Source of the DNA: Bog-756 sp963831535 | GTDB taxonomy: Bacteria; Actinomycetota; Acidimicrobiia; Acidimicrobiales; RAAP-2 | Length of the DNA stretch: 64,000 nt | Reading direction: 5' to 3' | Assembly (NCBI GenBank): GCA_963831535.1 | Contig: CAWHQP010000003.1 | Span: 124,001 to 188,000 of the forward strand | Notes under the pieces: model-generated | What the model was told of the DNA's origin: nothing | Seen by the model: the letters and a program-made list of their open reading frames with translations, nothing else | The model's database searches: none | Translations under genes and position numbers: made by a program | Shown here: piece by piece, positions 53,049 to 62,821 of the stretch | How positions within the stretch are numbered: position 1 is the stretch's first letter | Layout: every line of letters begins with the position of its first letter

Positions 53049-54388
53049 ATGCTCATTGCGGCCCAAGTTGCCACCAATCCCATCGTGGCCCTCTTCGTGG
53101 CCGTGATCCTGTTCGGACTGGGTCGCATGATCATCCAGAGGGTGGCCTTGGCGGAGGCCAATCCCTGGTTGGTCCGGGTCATGACGGCCGGGTTGGTACT
53201 CCATCTTCTGGCCGCTCCCACCCAGATCTTCGTCGTCGACCACTTCTACGGCGGCATCGCCGACTGGATCCGCTACACCCATCAGGGCTCCATCCTCGGG
53301 CCCAACTTCCGCCACTTCAACTTCACTACCGCTGGTGCCAATGTCCGTCAGATCGTCAACGACGGATCGGTCAGTATCGCCACGGGCATCGTCATGGCCA
53401 TCGTCGGGGTCAACGAGCTGGCCACGTTCCTGGTGTTCAGCTGGCTGTCGTTCATCGGGACCATCTTCTTCTACCGGGCCTTCAGCCTCACGTTCCGCGG
53501 TGCCAACGACCGACGCTACGCGCTGATGCTGTTCTTCCTCCCGTCGCTGATCTTCTGGACTGCGGACGTCAGCAAGGAAGCGCTCATGATGTTCGCCCTC
53601 GGCCTGGTCGCCTACGGCGCGGCCAAGATCCTGGCCCGCCGACGGGGAGGATTCGTCCTGGTGGCGCCGGGGGTGGCCATCGGCGTACTAATCCGGCCCA
53701 ACGAGCTGCTGTTGATCCTGGCCGGATTCGCCGTGGCCATGATGGTCCCCACCGCCGCGGTCCGCAAGAACCTGGGGGCGTCGCGGCGGATCTTGAGTCT
53801 CGTCCTTGCTGGGAGGACTGTTGGCGCTGTCGGCGGCCCTGACGGTTCGCTACCTGCACGGCAGTGGTAACGGGAGCCTCTCGCTGCAGCAGACCAACTC
53901 CAACAACCAGGGCACGGGTCTCGGTTTCGGCAGCAGTGGTGTTCCCTACTCGACCAACCTCGCCACCTATCCGAGGGACATCTACGAGGTGTTGTTCAAT
54001 CCGTTGATCTTCAACGCCCACGGGTTCGGTGAGTTGGTGGCGGGGCTCGAGAATTCCGTCATTGATCGTGTTGATCCTGCTGTCGCTGCGCAATCTGCGG
54101 ATGGTGCTCCGGGCGGCGTTCGCCCGTCCCTACGTCATGCTCTGCCTCACCTACACCTTGGCATTCATCTACACATTCGCCGCCTTGGGTAACCTCGGTC
54201 TGATCGAACGGGAGCGGGTGATGATGTTCCCATTCCTGTTTGTTCTGTTGTGTATTCCGAGAACCCCCAAGACCCAACGTGTCCACTTCCAATGGGAGCT
54301 GCGGAGACGTTCACGCCTGCTACTGCGTCAGGCTGCAGAACAGCGAGACGCCCGGCAGAGGCTGCTCAGGAATCCTTCGGGGGGTTGA
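53049..54388 (+). CDS. polytopic membrane protein, possible polysaccharide polymerase, two frame breaks
   Basis: About 446 residues with roughly 9-10 hydrophobic segments, beginning NPIVALFVAVILFGLGRMII. A large loop (about 70-115) contains VDHFYGGIADWIRYTHQGS. FFLPSLIFWTADVSKEALMM and IERERVMMFPFLFVLLCIP lie in or near TM segments; the latter resembles the end of O-antigen ligase/polymerase-type proteins. Extra single bases near 53812 and 54050 break the frame. It follows the Wzz-like gene by 22 bases, a place often taken by a Wzy polymerase, so polymerase is my best guess. The last 30 residues are Arg-rich and may be cytoplasmic or result from another frame error. Confidence 0.6.
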
Positions 54389-54665
54389 TCACCGCCATGC
54401 CGGCGGGCGGCCACGATCGCCGCGGGGTAGTGGCAACGGAGGGTGCCAGCCAGTTGAGGAGTGGGCGAGAGCCGAATGCCGTGATCGCCGGGAACGGCAC
54501 CGTACCCGGACACCTTCGCCACGCTGGGTGACGGTTCGGTGACGACCAGCGACTCCTGATCCACCCGCCCTACCGGGGTAGACGACCGGTCGTACGTTCG
54601 AGTGCGGGTACTTGGGTCCGCCCTCGGTCGAGCACCGGGCCTCGGGTCCGGCCCCCTCGGGCGCC

Positions 54666-55545
54666 TCAGTCGTCGAACGTGTAGGAGGAGAGCACCTCGT
54701 AGCGCTCGATGAGACGCTCGACATCGGTGCGTTCCGCCACCGTCCACGGAATCGAATCTCGGGTCCGCCTGGTTCTCGCCCACACGATGCCAGCACAGGC
54801 CTCGAGGTAGGTGGGCTCGGTGTCCACGCCGAGGAATCGGCAGAGCCCGGTCAACTCCGGGACGGTGTGGCTGGCGAAGTCCTCGTAGCGGATGTCGACC
54901 AGCTCCTCGGGCGCCAAGAGCGGCCGGACCGCCTCCACGGACCGGCAGATCTGCTCGTACCACTCCGTCGCCTGGGTGAGGGACATCTTGTGACGTCGGG
55001 CCTCGGTGGCGATGTTGTCGAACGGATTGCGGGTGACATGGATCACCCGTAGCGGTACCTTCACCACGTGACGCATCCGATCCAGCAACTGCGGCCGTTG
55101 GGCGATCTGGAGTACCGAGGATCGGGCCCGCTTGTCACCGATGATCCGCAGTCGGTCGAACCGCCCCTGGAACTGGCCGGGGATCTCGTACTGGTAGCCG
55201 GACCAGGTCCGACCGATCGAACCGAACTGCTGGTCCCGCTGGAGGAGCAGGGAAAAGAGCTGGGAGCGCCTGAACCCGTGTCGGACATAGCGGACGGCAT
55301 CGAGTTCGTGAGCGATGACCATGTCTCGGGTGGGCGTTGAGCAGTGTGGCCACCAGCGTGTGGCCGCTCCGGGCGTAACCGATGAAGAAGCAGAAGCGGT
55401 CCAGATCGGAGAAGTCCGGACCGGGCCAGCAGTGCAGCGCCGAGGAGGCGTAGAGCCCGGCCCACTGGCGCCGGGTACGTGGATCGGGAAGCCCGTCCAA
55501 CGCCGGAGGCGACCCCCATCCCGGGGACGCCGGGGGGGCGCTCAG
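54666..55545 (-). CDS. sulfotransferase family protein, one frame break
   Basis: Transfers sulfate from PAPS, presumably to a sugar of the locus product. The 5'-phosphosulfate loop is FFIGYARSGHTLVATLLNAH; the 3'-phosphate region is VPLRVIHVTRNPFDNIATEA with Arg and Ser-like positions. LVDIRYEDFASHTVPELTGL and CRFLGVD follow, as in Sulfotransfer_1/3 enzymes. One extra base near 55330 breaks the frame right after NAHP. About 293 residues. The start is unclear; a CTG at 55545 would overlap the stop of the upstream glycosyltransferase (CTGA). About 280 bases of unassigned sequence separate its stop from the membrane protein gene. Confidence 0.8.
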
Positions 55546-56732
55546 TGACCGGCCACCGTCTTGATCCGGGAGCGATCCGGGTCCACCGCCAGAACCCGAG
55601 TGTCCCGGTGCCCGCCTGTCGAGGAGGGGCTGCAGGATGGTCATCCACTGCTGGCCCACGGCGGCCAGGCTGAAGTTGTCCTCACATCGGGCGCGGGCCG
55701 CCTGTCCGATCGATGAGCGGAGCGCCGCGTCCCGGAGTAGCCGGGCGGTGACCGCGGTCATTGCCGCCACATCGTCAACGGGGACGATGAAGCCCGTCGC
55801 ACCGTCCTCGACAACCGAGCTTGCGCCCGGCACCGAGGTGGCCACCACGGGTATCCCCGTCAGTCCCGCCTCGATCAGCACGCCCGGCATTCCCTCGCCG
55901 GCCGGGCGGCTGGGGAAGACCATGACGTCGGCCTGACGTAACTGGTCGGCGACGTCCGAACGGGAGCCCAGCATCTCCACGCCATTGGCGGCGGCCGGCC
56001 CGGCTACGGTCTGGCGCAGCGGTCCGTCTCCGATCAGTGCGGCCGGCATTCGGACCCCGTCGGCCCGCAGGCCGCGCCACAACATCGATGAACGGTCGGG
56101 CGCTTTCCCCTCTGTCAGATGCGCCGACGAAGGTGACCCGTGGTGGCCCGGAGGCGGTGGCGTCGTCACCGGGGGTGGAACTCGGCAGGGTCACGACCAT
56201 TCGGGGTCACGGTCGACCCGGTGGGGCGGTACTCCGAACCGGGCGATGCACTCGTCGCGGACCTCCTGGCCCTCGGCCGCGATGGCGTCGGCACGCGACA
56301 TCAGGTAGCTCCACAGGAACCGCTGCACGCCGAGGGCCGAGCCCGAGTAGGTGCCGATGGCGTAGTAGACCGCGGTCTCCTGTGGCCGATCATGGCTGCC
56401 ACCAGGTATTTCAGAGGCTCGCTCCCGTGCGCCACAACCACCTCGGGATCCATGCGGTCCAGGGCGCGGCGAAGCTGGATGACCAGGCGGGGGTCGAAAC
56501 CCACGGCGGGTGAGTCACCGCCCGGATGCTCCAGCGAGAGGTCGACGACCACCTCGGGGGCTCCGGCGAAGAGCGCTGAGCACCCGGTGGACCCGTATCC
56601 CCGGCAGGTCGAGTTGGTCGGCCAGTGCCCGTGCCTCGCGTTGGGCACCACGGGCCACGTGGTGTCGGGATCACGTGCAGCACCAGCGAACCATCGGTCG
56701 ACGTCAACCCATCGGTGGTCGCGCTCGGTCAT
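55542..56732 (-). CDS. glycosyltransferase family 4, several frame breaks
   Basis: A GT-B enzyme of about 395 residues. Pieces in order: LVLHVIPT near the start, an ARGAQREARALADQLD-like N-terminal block (in a shifted frame), LRRALDRMDPEVVVAHGSEP, RPRVTFVGASDRG, VDVVRFPSRPAGEGMPGVLIEA-type donor site (MVFPSRPAGEGMPGVLIEAG), and GATGFIVPVDDVAAMTAVTA. That donor-side block is the GT4 EX7E region. At least four single-base breaks are needed to join them. The likely end is KTVAGH then TGA at 55542. The start could be ATG 56732 or TTG 56707. It is divergent from the next GT4 across a palindrome. Confidence 0.72.
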
Positions 56733-56775
56733 AGGCGGCCCCCCTGCTGCGGCCGGTCACTCCGGCGTCGAGACC

Positions 56776-56790
56776 CTACCAGCCTGGTAG
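56776..56790. promoter_or_regulatory. palindrome between divergent glycosyltransferase genes
   Basis: CTACCAG and CTGGTAG flank a single C, a perfect 7-base dyad centred between the leftward GT4 (start near 56732) and the rightward GT4 (56887). Its place suits a repressor or activator site. A TACCAT box follows at 56807-56812. Confidence 0.4.
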
Positions 56791-56886
56791 GTGGCACCTC
56801 CTCCGCTACCATCGACCGGGTCCGGGTCACCCGGTGCCGCGACCACGCGGTCGCCGTCCCCGGACGCATCGGTGCGAGAGGTAACG

Positions 56887-58124
56887 ATGAGGACCCTGGT
56901 AATCGCCGGAGACTTTCCCTGGCCGGAGGACAGAGGACCCCGGCTGCGGCTGGCCATGGTGCTCCGCGGCCTGCGTCGATGCGGCCCGGTGGAGTTGGTC
57001 TCGGTGGTCTCGCAGTTCCGCAACGACTTCGATCCGCCCGACGCATCGTTGGATCTGGCCCAGGTGGCCCGCATCGGATTCGACAACCGACCGGCAACCG
57101 GGGCTGGCCTGATGGCAACGCTCGGACGTCCGGCCATGCCGATCGGACTGCCCTGGCGGGACAGCGCGGCGCGTGCAGAGGCCCTGGCCCGCTTCTGCCA
57201 GGGGCCGGTACGACCTGGTGTGGTTCTTCGGTGCGCGGCCGTGGGTCCTGGCCGGTGAGCCCGTGCTCGCGCCCACCGTCCTCGATCTCGACGATCTCGA
57301 GGATCAGAAGATCGCTGGCCCGGCTGTCGGCACCGCGTCCGCCGACCTCGGCATGGGCGGGGAAGCTGCGACGTATCGGCGAGCGCCTGGGTGGCCGGAG
57401 GAGGAGATCCGCCGGTGGCGTCGCCTGCATCGTCGGGCCGGTGCCCGCACCGGGGCCATCGTGGTGCTGTAGCCCGCTCGATGCTCGATCGGGCCACCGC
57501 CCAGGGTGTGCCCCGGGTGTCGGTGATCCCGAACGCTTACCCGTCCATCGGCGATCCGGTTGGACGCCGGACGGTCGGCGCACCGCCGTGCCTGCTGTTC
57601 CAGGGCCTGCTCAGCTATCCACCCAACATCGACGCCGCCCCTTGGCTGGCCCGGGAGGTCGGCCCGGGCGTGCGGGCCCAGATCCCCGATGTGCAGGTCC
57701 GGCTGGTCGGGGACCACCATGCCGACCTGACGGCGCTGGACGATCCACCCCGGGTCACCGTGGTCGGCCGGGTGCCCGAGATCATCACCGAGCTGGCCCG
57801 GGCCGATCTCGTGGTGGTGCCGGTTCGCTACGGGAGCGGCACCAGGATCAAGATCCTCGAGGCGTTCCGCCACCGGATGCCGGTGGTGTCGACGACGCTC
57901 GGCGCCGAAGGGCTCGGAGTGGAGGACGGCGTCCACCTGCTCATTGGGGACATCGGTTCCGGCGTTGGCCGACGGCCTGCGCCCGCCTGCTCGGCGACAG
58001 CCCAAGCTCCGAGAGGCCATCACGAGCCAGCGCCTTCCATCTGTACTGCCGAGCGCTTTCGGGCGAGGTCATCGAGGCGGACATCGAACGCCTGGCCCGC
58101 GACGTGGCCCGGGCTCACGCGTAG
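56887..58124 (+). CDS. glycosyltransferase family 4 (paralogue of the gene at 12647), several frame breaks
   Basis: A GT-B enzyme of about 410 residues. It starts at ATG 56887 after GAGAGG with RTLVIAGDFPWPEDRGPRL. YDLVWFFGARPWVLAGE and VLDLDDLEDQK follow in a shifted frame. The donor domain is LLFQGLLSYPPNIDAAPWLA, VVVPVRYGSGTRIKILEAF and PVVSTTLGAEGLGVEDGVHL. The end is EVIEADIERLARDVARAHA. At least four single-base breaks lie near 57205, 57312, 57400 and 57955. The donor domain is closely like that of the GT4 at 12.6-13.9 kb, so the two probably use the same kind of donor. Confidence 0.78.
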
Positions 58125-58173
58125 AGCCGAAGACACGTCGCAGGCCAAGCCTGCGGCAAGTTGATGCATCGCG

Positions 58174-58179
58174 TAACAT
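58174..58179 (+). promoter_or_regulatory. -10 box TAACAT of a probable leaderless promoter
   Basis: TAACAT lies eight bases before the ATG of the WbsX-like gene, with no ribosome site. Confidence 0.5.
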
Positions 58180-58187
58180 TGCCGCCC

Positions 58188-59199
58188 ATGGAAGTCCTGG
58201 CGCTGTACCTCCCCCAATTCCACCCCATCCCCGAGAACGACCGGTGGTGGGGTGTGGGCTTCACCGAGTGGGCCAAAGTCGTCCGGGCCCGTCCGTTGTT
58301 CCGGGGTCACGTGCAACCCCATCTGCCCACCGAACTGGGCTTCTACGACCTGCGGGTGCCCGAAGTACCGGGAGGCCCAGGCCGATCTGGCCCGCCGGCT
58401 ACGGAGTCACCGGCTTCTGCTACTGGCACTACTGGTTCGCCGGCCACCGCCTCCTCGAGCGCCCCTTCGACGAGGTGGTCGCCGTCGGGTCAGCCCGACT
58501 TCCCCTTCTGTGTGGCCTGGGCCAACCAGAGCTGGTCCGGGATCTGGCACGGGGCACCCGACCGGATGCTGATGGAGCAGACCTATCCCGGACCTGACGA
58601 CGACTCGTGCCCACTTCGCCTGCTTAGACCGTGCGTTCGAGGATCCCCGCTACGTCAGGATCGCCGGCCGGCCGGTCCTGTTCATCTACCAGGCCGGCAA
58701 TCTCCTGCCCAGCCGGCCCGGTTCGTCGAGGATGGCAGAAGATGGCCCACGACGCCGGACTGGGAGGCCTGTACCTGGTGGCGTTCCTCGGCGAGCACGA
58801 GTACGGGTCGCAGGTGGAGGATGGGTTCGATGCGGCCGTCCACTTCCAGTTCCCCTTCGGGTCGGACCTCGCCACCTGGGTCGCGGGAGCGCCTGCGATC
58901 GCGTGGCTTGGTCCACAGCCCGAAGCGCTATCCCTATGCCGGACGACCACCGCCGGCCCACCCGCCGGCCTGGGCGGTCGGCTGTTCCCCAGCGTCTACC
59001 CGAACTGGGACAACACGCCCCGCATGGGCCGGACGGGCTGGTGGCCACGGGCTCCACCCCCGAGCGCTTCGGGCCCACGTCCGCCGAGGCCGCCGAGTTG
59101 GCCTCAGCCCACCCCCCCGGTGAACAGCTGCTGATGATCAAGTCGTGGAACGAGTGGGCCGAGGGGAACTACCTCGAGCCCGACGACGAGTACGGGTAG
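58188..59199 (+). CDS. WbsX-type glycan synthesis protein (glycosyltransferase WbsX domain), many frame breaks
   Basis: The N-terminus EVLALYLPQFHPIPENDRWW then GVGFTEWAKVVRARPLFRGH is the unmistakable start of the WbsX family, often found in O-antigen and other glycan clusters. Later pieces in shifted frames: GFCYWHYWFAGHRLLERPF, FCVAWANQSWSGIWHGAPD, RIAGRPVLFIYQ, GGLYLVAFLGEHEYGSQVED, VYPNWDNTPRM and MIKSWNEWAEGNYLEPDDEY. At least five single-base breaks are required. The TAG at 59197 may itself be an error, as the same frame goes on (RLEALAAARSRQ) to TGA at 59262, the usual type of ending. The enzymatic role of the family is not firmly established. Confidence 0.8.
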
Positions 59200-59265
59200 G
59201 GACGGCTCGAGGCCCTGGCCGCTGCGCGCTCACGCCAGGACGCGGCCCGACCTCCCCGCTGAGAG

Positions 59266-60456
59266 TCACGACCGGGTGAGCCTGCGCCGGTAGATGCCTT
59301 CGATCTCGCCGCTGGCCCGGGCGACGTCGAACCCGGTGCTGTCGACCATGGCCTGGCGCCCGAGCCGCTCACGAAGGTCGGGATCCGACGCTCAGCCGCT
59401 CGAGGGCATCAGCCAGGGCTCGCGGGTCGCCCGGCGGGACGATCAGCCCGTTGACCCCGTCGGTGATCACCTGGGGGACCCCCCTACCGCGGTGGCCACG
59501 ATGGCTCGCGCCCACGCTGGTGGCCTCCATCAGGGCGACGGGAAGGCCCTCTTGATCGGGAGGCGAGCACGAAGATGTCGGCCGCGCACAGTCAGGTCGA
59601 GTGCGTCCTGGCGATGACCGAGGAAGTGGAACCGGTCGCCCAGGCCGAGTTGGTGATGGCGATCGGCCAGCTCGTCGGGCCAGGCGACCCCTGGCCGGCG
59701 GCGGCGAACCGGACGGGCAGGCGGCGCCGGTCGGCCAGCATGGGCCGCGTCGAGCAGGACGTCGTAGCCTTTCTCCGAGCGGAGATTGGCCACGGTGACC
59801 ACCAGCACCTCGTCCTCGGCGATACCGAGCTCGTCCCGGACCTCGGCGCCGGATCTGCGTCACCGGCCGTGGCCGCCGTGGCCGAGGAGCGGAGAGGTCG
59901 ACGCCGTGCACCACCACCTGGGCCCGGTGCCTGCAGGGCTGCGAGGAAGGGCGTCGTAGGCGGCCTGGGACACGGCGATGAGGGCCCGGTCGCGTCCGAC
60001 GGTGGCCCGGTTGAGCGCCTTGACCAGTACGGCGACCTTGTTCCACAGACTGTGCTCGGTGTAGAGGGTCACCGGTCGCCGCCTTCGGGGGAGCGTGGCC
60101 ACCACCAGACGTCCCAGCGCCGCGGTGTAGGGCAGGTGGAAGTGGACGATGTCGAACTGACCCCGGCCAGGAGGAGCCGGCGGAAGGCGCGACATCCAGC
60201 GGAGGTCGAGATTGCGGGTGGCGCCGAGGGCGTGGACCGGGGTGCCCTGCCGGCAGCGCAGAACTCGGGGACCAGGGCGTCCTCGGCGGCCGAGGATGTA
60301 CGCCACCTCGTACTCGAAGGAATCGTGGTCGCCGGCGGCGACCAGGTCCACCAGCAGCCGCTCGGCTCCCCCGTGACCCGAGGCTCTTGATGGCCAGCAG
60401 CACCCGGATCCGGGCGGTTCGAACTCGGGTGTGCTGGGCTGCTCTGGTCCCGGCAC
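59266..60456 (-). CDS. glycosyltransferase family 4, many frame breaks
   Basis: A GT-B enzyme of about 395 residues. N-terminal blocks: RVLLAIKSLG then GHGGAERLLVDLVAAGDHDS, FDIVHFHLPYTAALGRLVVA, VTLYTEHSLWNKVAVLVKAL. Donor domain: MLVVTVANLRSEKGYDVLLD, LGDRFHFLGHRQDALDL, the PDQEGLPVALMEATSVG EX7E region, and VPQVITDGVNGLIVPPGDPR. The end reads EGIYRRRLTRS with TGA at 59266. HGGAER and NGLIVPPGD are classic GT4 signatures. Breaks occur about every 100-200 bases. It converges on the WbsX-like gene and is divergent from the ABC exporter. The start is GTG 60456. Confidence 0.78.
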
Positions 60457-60497
60457 GGGGCGATGTTAGCGGTGGCCGATCGGCCCTGACGTGGCTC

Positions 60498-60566
60498 TCG
60501 GAGCGCGCAACGCGCGGTAATCCTTGTCGGAGCGCGCGATGCATCGTGCACGGGTCTCGGAGCGGG
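60498..60566. repeat. three direct repeats at 29-30 base spacing upstream of the ABC exporter
   Basis: TCGGAGCGCGC at 60498 and at 60527, and TCGGAGCGGG at 60557, lie 29 and 30 bases apart, about three helical turns each, and end 10 bases before the TAGTGT -10 box at 60577. This looks like an array of binding sites for a regulator of the exporter and perhaps of the divergent GT4. Confidence 0.5.
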
Positions 60567-60576
60567 CCCAGGGGGG

Positions 60577-60582
60577 TAGTGT
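60577..60582 (+). promoter_or_regulatory. -10 box TAGTGT of the ABC exporter genes
   Basis: TAGTGT lies six bases before an ATG at 60589 whose frame closes after ten codons. Either the true start is 60589 with a frame error, or translation begins at 60639 after a 50-base leader. Confidence 0.45.
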
Positions 60583-60638
60583 CGGCCGATGATAGCTGTG
60601 GTGGACGTCGAAGTTCGGTGACACGCTGGTGGTGACCG

Positions 60639-61582
60639 ATGTCTCATCCGATCCCCGCGGAGCCCCGCGACGAGATCATCTACCACCACAAGGTCAGCTA
60701 CATCGAGTCGATCCGGAACCTGTGGGCCCACCGCGAGATCATCTACACCCTGGCCGAGCGGGACTTCCGGGCCCAGTACAAGCAGGCCGACCCTCGGGGT
60801 GCTCTGGGCCGTCCTCAGCCCGGTGGCCACCCTGGTCATCTTCGTCGTGGTGTTCTCACGGGTGAAGACGCTTCAGCAGCGAGGGCGTTCCCTACGCCGC
60901 TCTACGCCTTCGTGGGCATCCTGTGCTGGAGCTTCTTCGCCGCGGCGCTGGGCACCGGTGGGCAGCTCGCTTGCTACCAACAAGGCGCTGCTGGCCAAGA
61001 CCCAGTTCCCCCGGGAGTGCTTCCCGCTGGAGACCATGGGGGTCGAACGCCCTGAACACGGTGATCTCGTGGATCCCCCTGGCCATGCTGTTCGTCATCT
61101 TCGGGCGGGCCCCGACATCGGCCACCGTGTGGGTCCCGTTGTTCATGGTCATCGAGGTGGTGTTCGCCGCCGGGATCACCCTGGCCGTGTCCAGCATCAT
61201 CATCCAGATGCGCGACCTGGTGCAGGTCCTTCCCATCGATCATCTCGCTCGGCCTGTTCGCCACTCCGGTGATCTGGCCGTTCTCGAAGATCCCGACCCA
61301 CTACCACCTGTTCGGTGGCCATCACGTCCACAAGCCATCGTCATCGGACACCATGTGGTCCACGCCCACTAGGTCGGCGGGATCACCGTCAACCTGCAGA
61401 TGGTCTACGGATTCTTCAATCCGCTGGGCCCGGTCATCGACGATGCCCGGGACACCATGCTGTTGGGCCAGCACCCCAGCTGGAACCTGGTGGGAATCGC
61501 CGCCCTCGGCGCGTCCTCTACCTGGCCTGTCGGCTACCGGATCTTCAAGCGGCTGGAGGTGAACTTTGCCGACATTGCCTGA
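60639..61582 (+). CDS. ABC-2 type polysaccharide export permease (Wzm-like), many frame breaks
   Basis: The membrane subunit of a glycan exporter, about 310 residues with six TM helices. The N-terminal amphipathic region is ESIRNLWAHREIIYTLAERD then FRAQYKQA, the classic entry of RfbA/TagG/Wzm permeases. Later pieces in shifted frames: VLWAVLSPVATLVIFVVVFS, YAFVGILCWSFFAAALGTGG, ALLAKTQFPRECFPLETMG, NTVISWIPLAMLFVIFGRA, GLFATPVIWPFSKIP and MVYGFFNPLGPVIDDARDTM. At least five single-base breaks. The start may instead be ATG 60589. It overlaps the ATPase gene, so the two form the transporter. Confidence 0.82.
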
Positions 61583-62781
61583 CGGGACCATCGAGGTCGA
61601 GCACGTCTGGAAGAAGTTCCGCGCCGACAGGACCGTCCCGAAGTTCTACGACCAGATGAAGCGGATTCGGCAAGTCGATCGGGACCGGGGCCCGACACGA
61701 CTACCGGTGGGTGCTGAAGGACGTCAACGCTCGAGGTGCCGCCGGGGGGGACCCTGGCCCTGATCGGCATCAACGGCTCGGGCAAGACGACGCTGCTCAA
61801 GATCATCAGCCAGGTGACCTACCAGTCCGCCGGACGGTGTGTCGGTCCAGGGGCGGATCGGGGCGCTGCTCAGCGTGACCAGCGGGATCCATCCGGAACT
61901 GACCGGCAGGGAGAACATCTTCCTCTACGGAGCGGTGATGGGCATGGGCCGCCAGACCATCAGGCAGCGGTTCGACGAGATCGTGGAGTTCGCCGGCCTG
62001 GCCGATGCCGTCAACCGGCAGGTCAAGTTCTACTCGATGGGCATGCAGATGCGCCTCGGGTTCTCGATCGCCGCCTTCCTCGAGCCCGACGTGCTCCTGG
62101 TGGACGAGGTCCTCTCGGTGGGCGACGCCAACTTCCAGCAGAAGTGCCTCAAGCGGATCGGGGAGATCGTCCGGTCGGGCACCACCCTGCTCTACGTCTC
62201 CCACGACCTGGCCTCGGTCGAGGCGTCCTGCGAGAAGGCGGTGTGGCTGGCCGACGCCTGCGTTCAGGCTCCGGGCCCGACCAGGGAGGTGGTCGGCGAA
62301 GTACCGGGCCGCCGTCGAGCAGAATGCGGCGCTGGCGACGTCCACCGAGGGTGTCGTCCAGGTACTCAAGGTGGAGATCGAAGCCGCCGACGGTGGTCAG
62401 GTGCGCTCGGAGTGCGACCTCGACGTCCGCCTGACGCTCAACTCGCCCGAAGCCGCTCGAGGCCAACTTCTTCATCGGCGTGTCCCAGGGCAGCGCCTTC
62501 CCGATGTTCATCGTCCGCTACAGCGGTTCGTTCCCCGCCGGCGACTTCGAGGTGAAGTGCCGGCTCCACCACGTTCCGTTGGCCAAGGGTCGCTACTCAC
62601 TGTGGCCGGCCATGTCGGGTCATGCCGGAGGTAAGGGGAAGCCCCTGCTTCCCTGGAGGCCGGTGATGTCGTTCGACGTGATGGGCCCCGACGTCCTACG
62701 ACTTGCCCGAGGGGGTCATGGTGATGTCCCCGGTCTACGTGGGCGCCGACTGGGAGGTCAATTGCTGCAACCCGCCGCTGA
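61566..62781 (+). CDS. ABC transporter ATP-binding protein with C-terminal glycan-binding domain (Wzt-like), seven frame breaks
   Basis: Powers export of the polysaccharide. About 400 residues. The Walker A is ALIGINGSGKTTLLKIISQV; the variant signature YSMGMQMRLGFSIAA is the one seen in TagH/Wzt proteins; Walker B is EPDVLLVDEVLSVGDANFQ; the H-loop is YVSHDLASVE. A C-terminal beta-rich domain (about 255-400, with VVQVLKVEIEAADGGQV and FIVRYSGSFPAGDFEVKCRL) fits the carbohydrate-binding module of Wzt that recognises the finished chain. The reading frame steps forward by one base seven times in a row. Starts at TTG 61566 or 61575; the likely stop is TGA 62779-62781. Confidence 0.85.
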
Positions 62782-62821
62782 GTCGTGCCGTCAGCGACGG
62801 GTACGGGGTGGTGCCGGCCGG

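Noticed and set aside
54389..54665. Possible leftward coding sequence between the membrane protein and sulfotransferase genes
   Set aside because: A frame reads plausibly (VVTEPSPSVAKVSGYGAVPG) but has no start signal or recognisable motif, and the area is rich in frame errors. I see nothing else in this gap.
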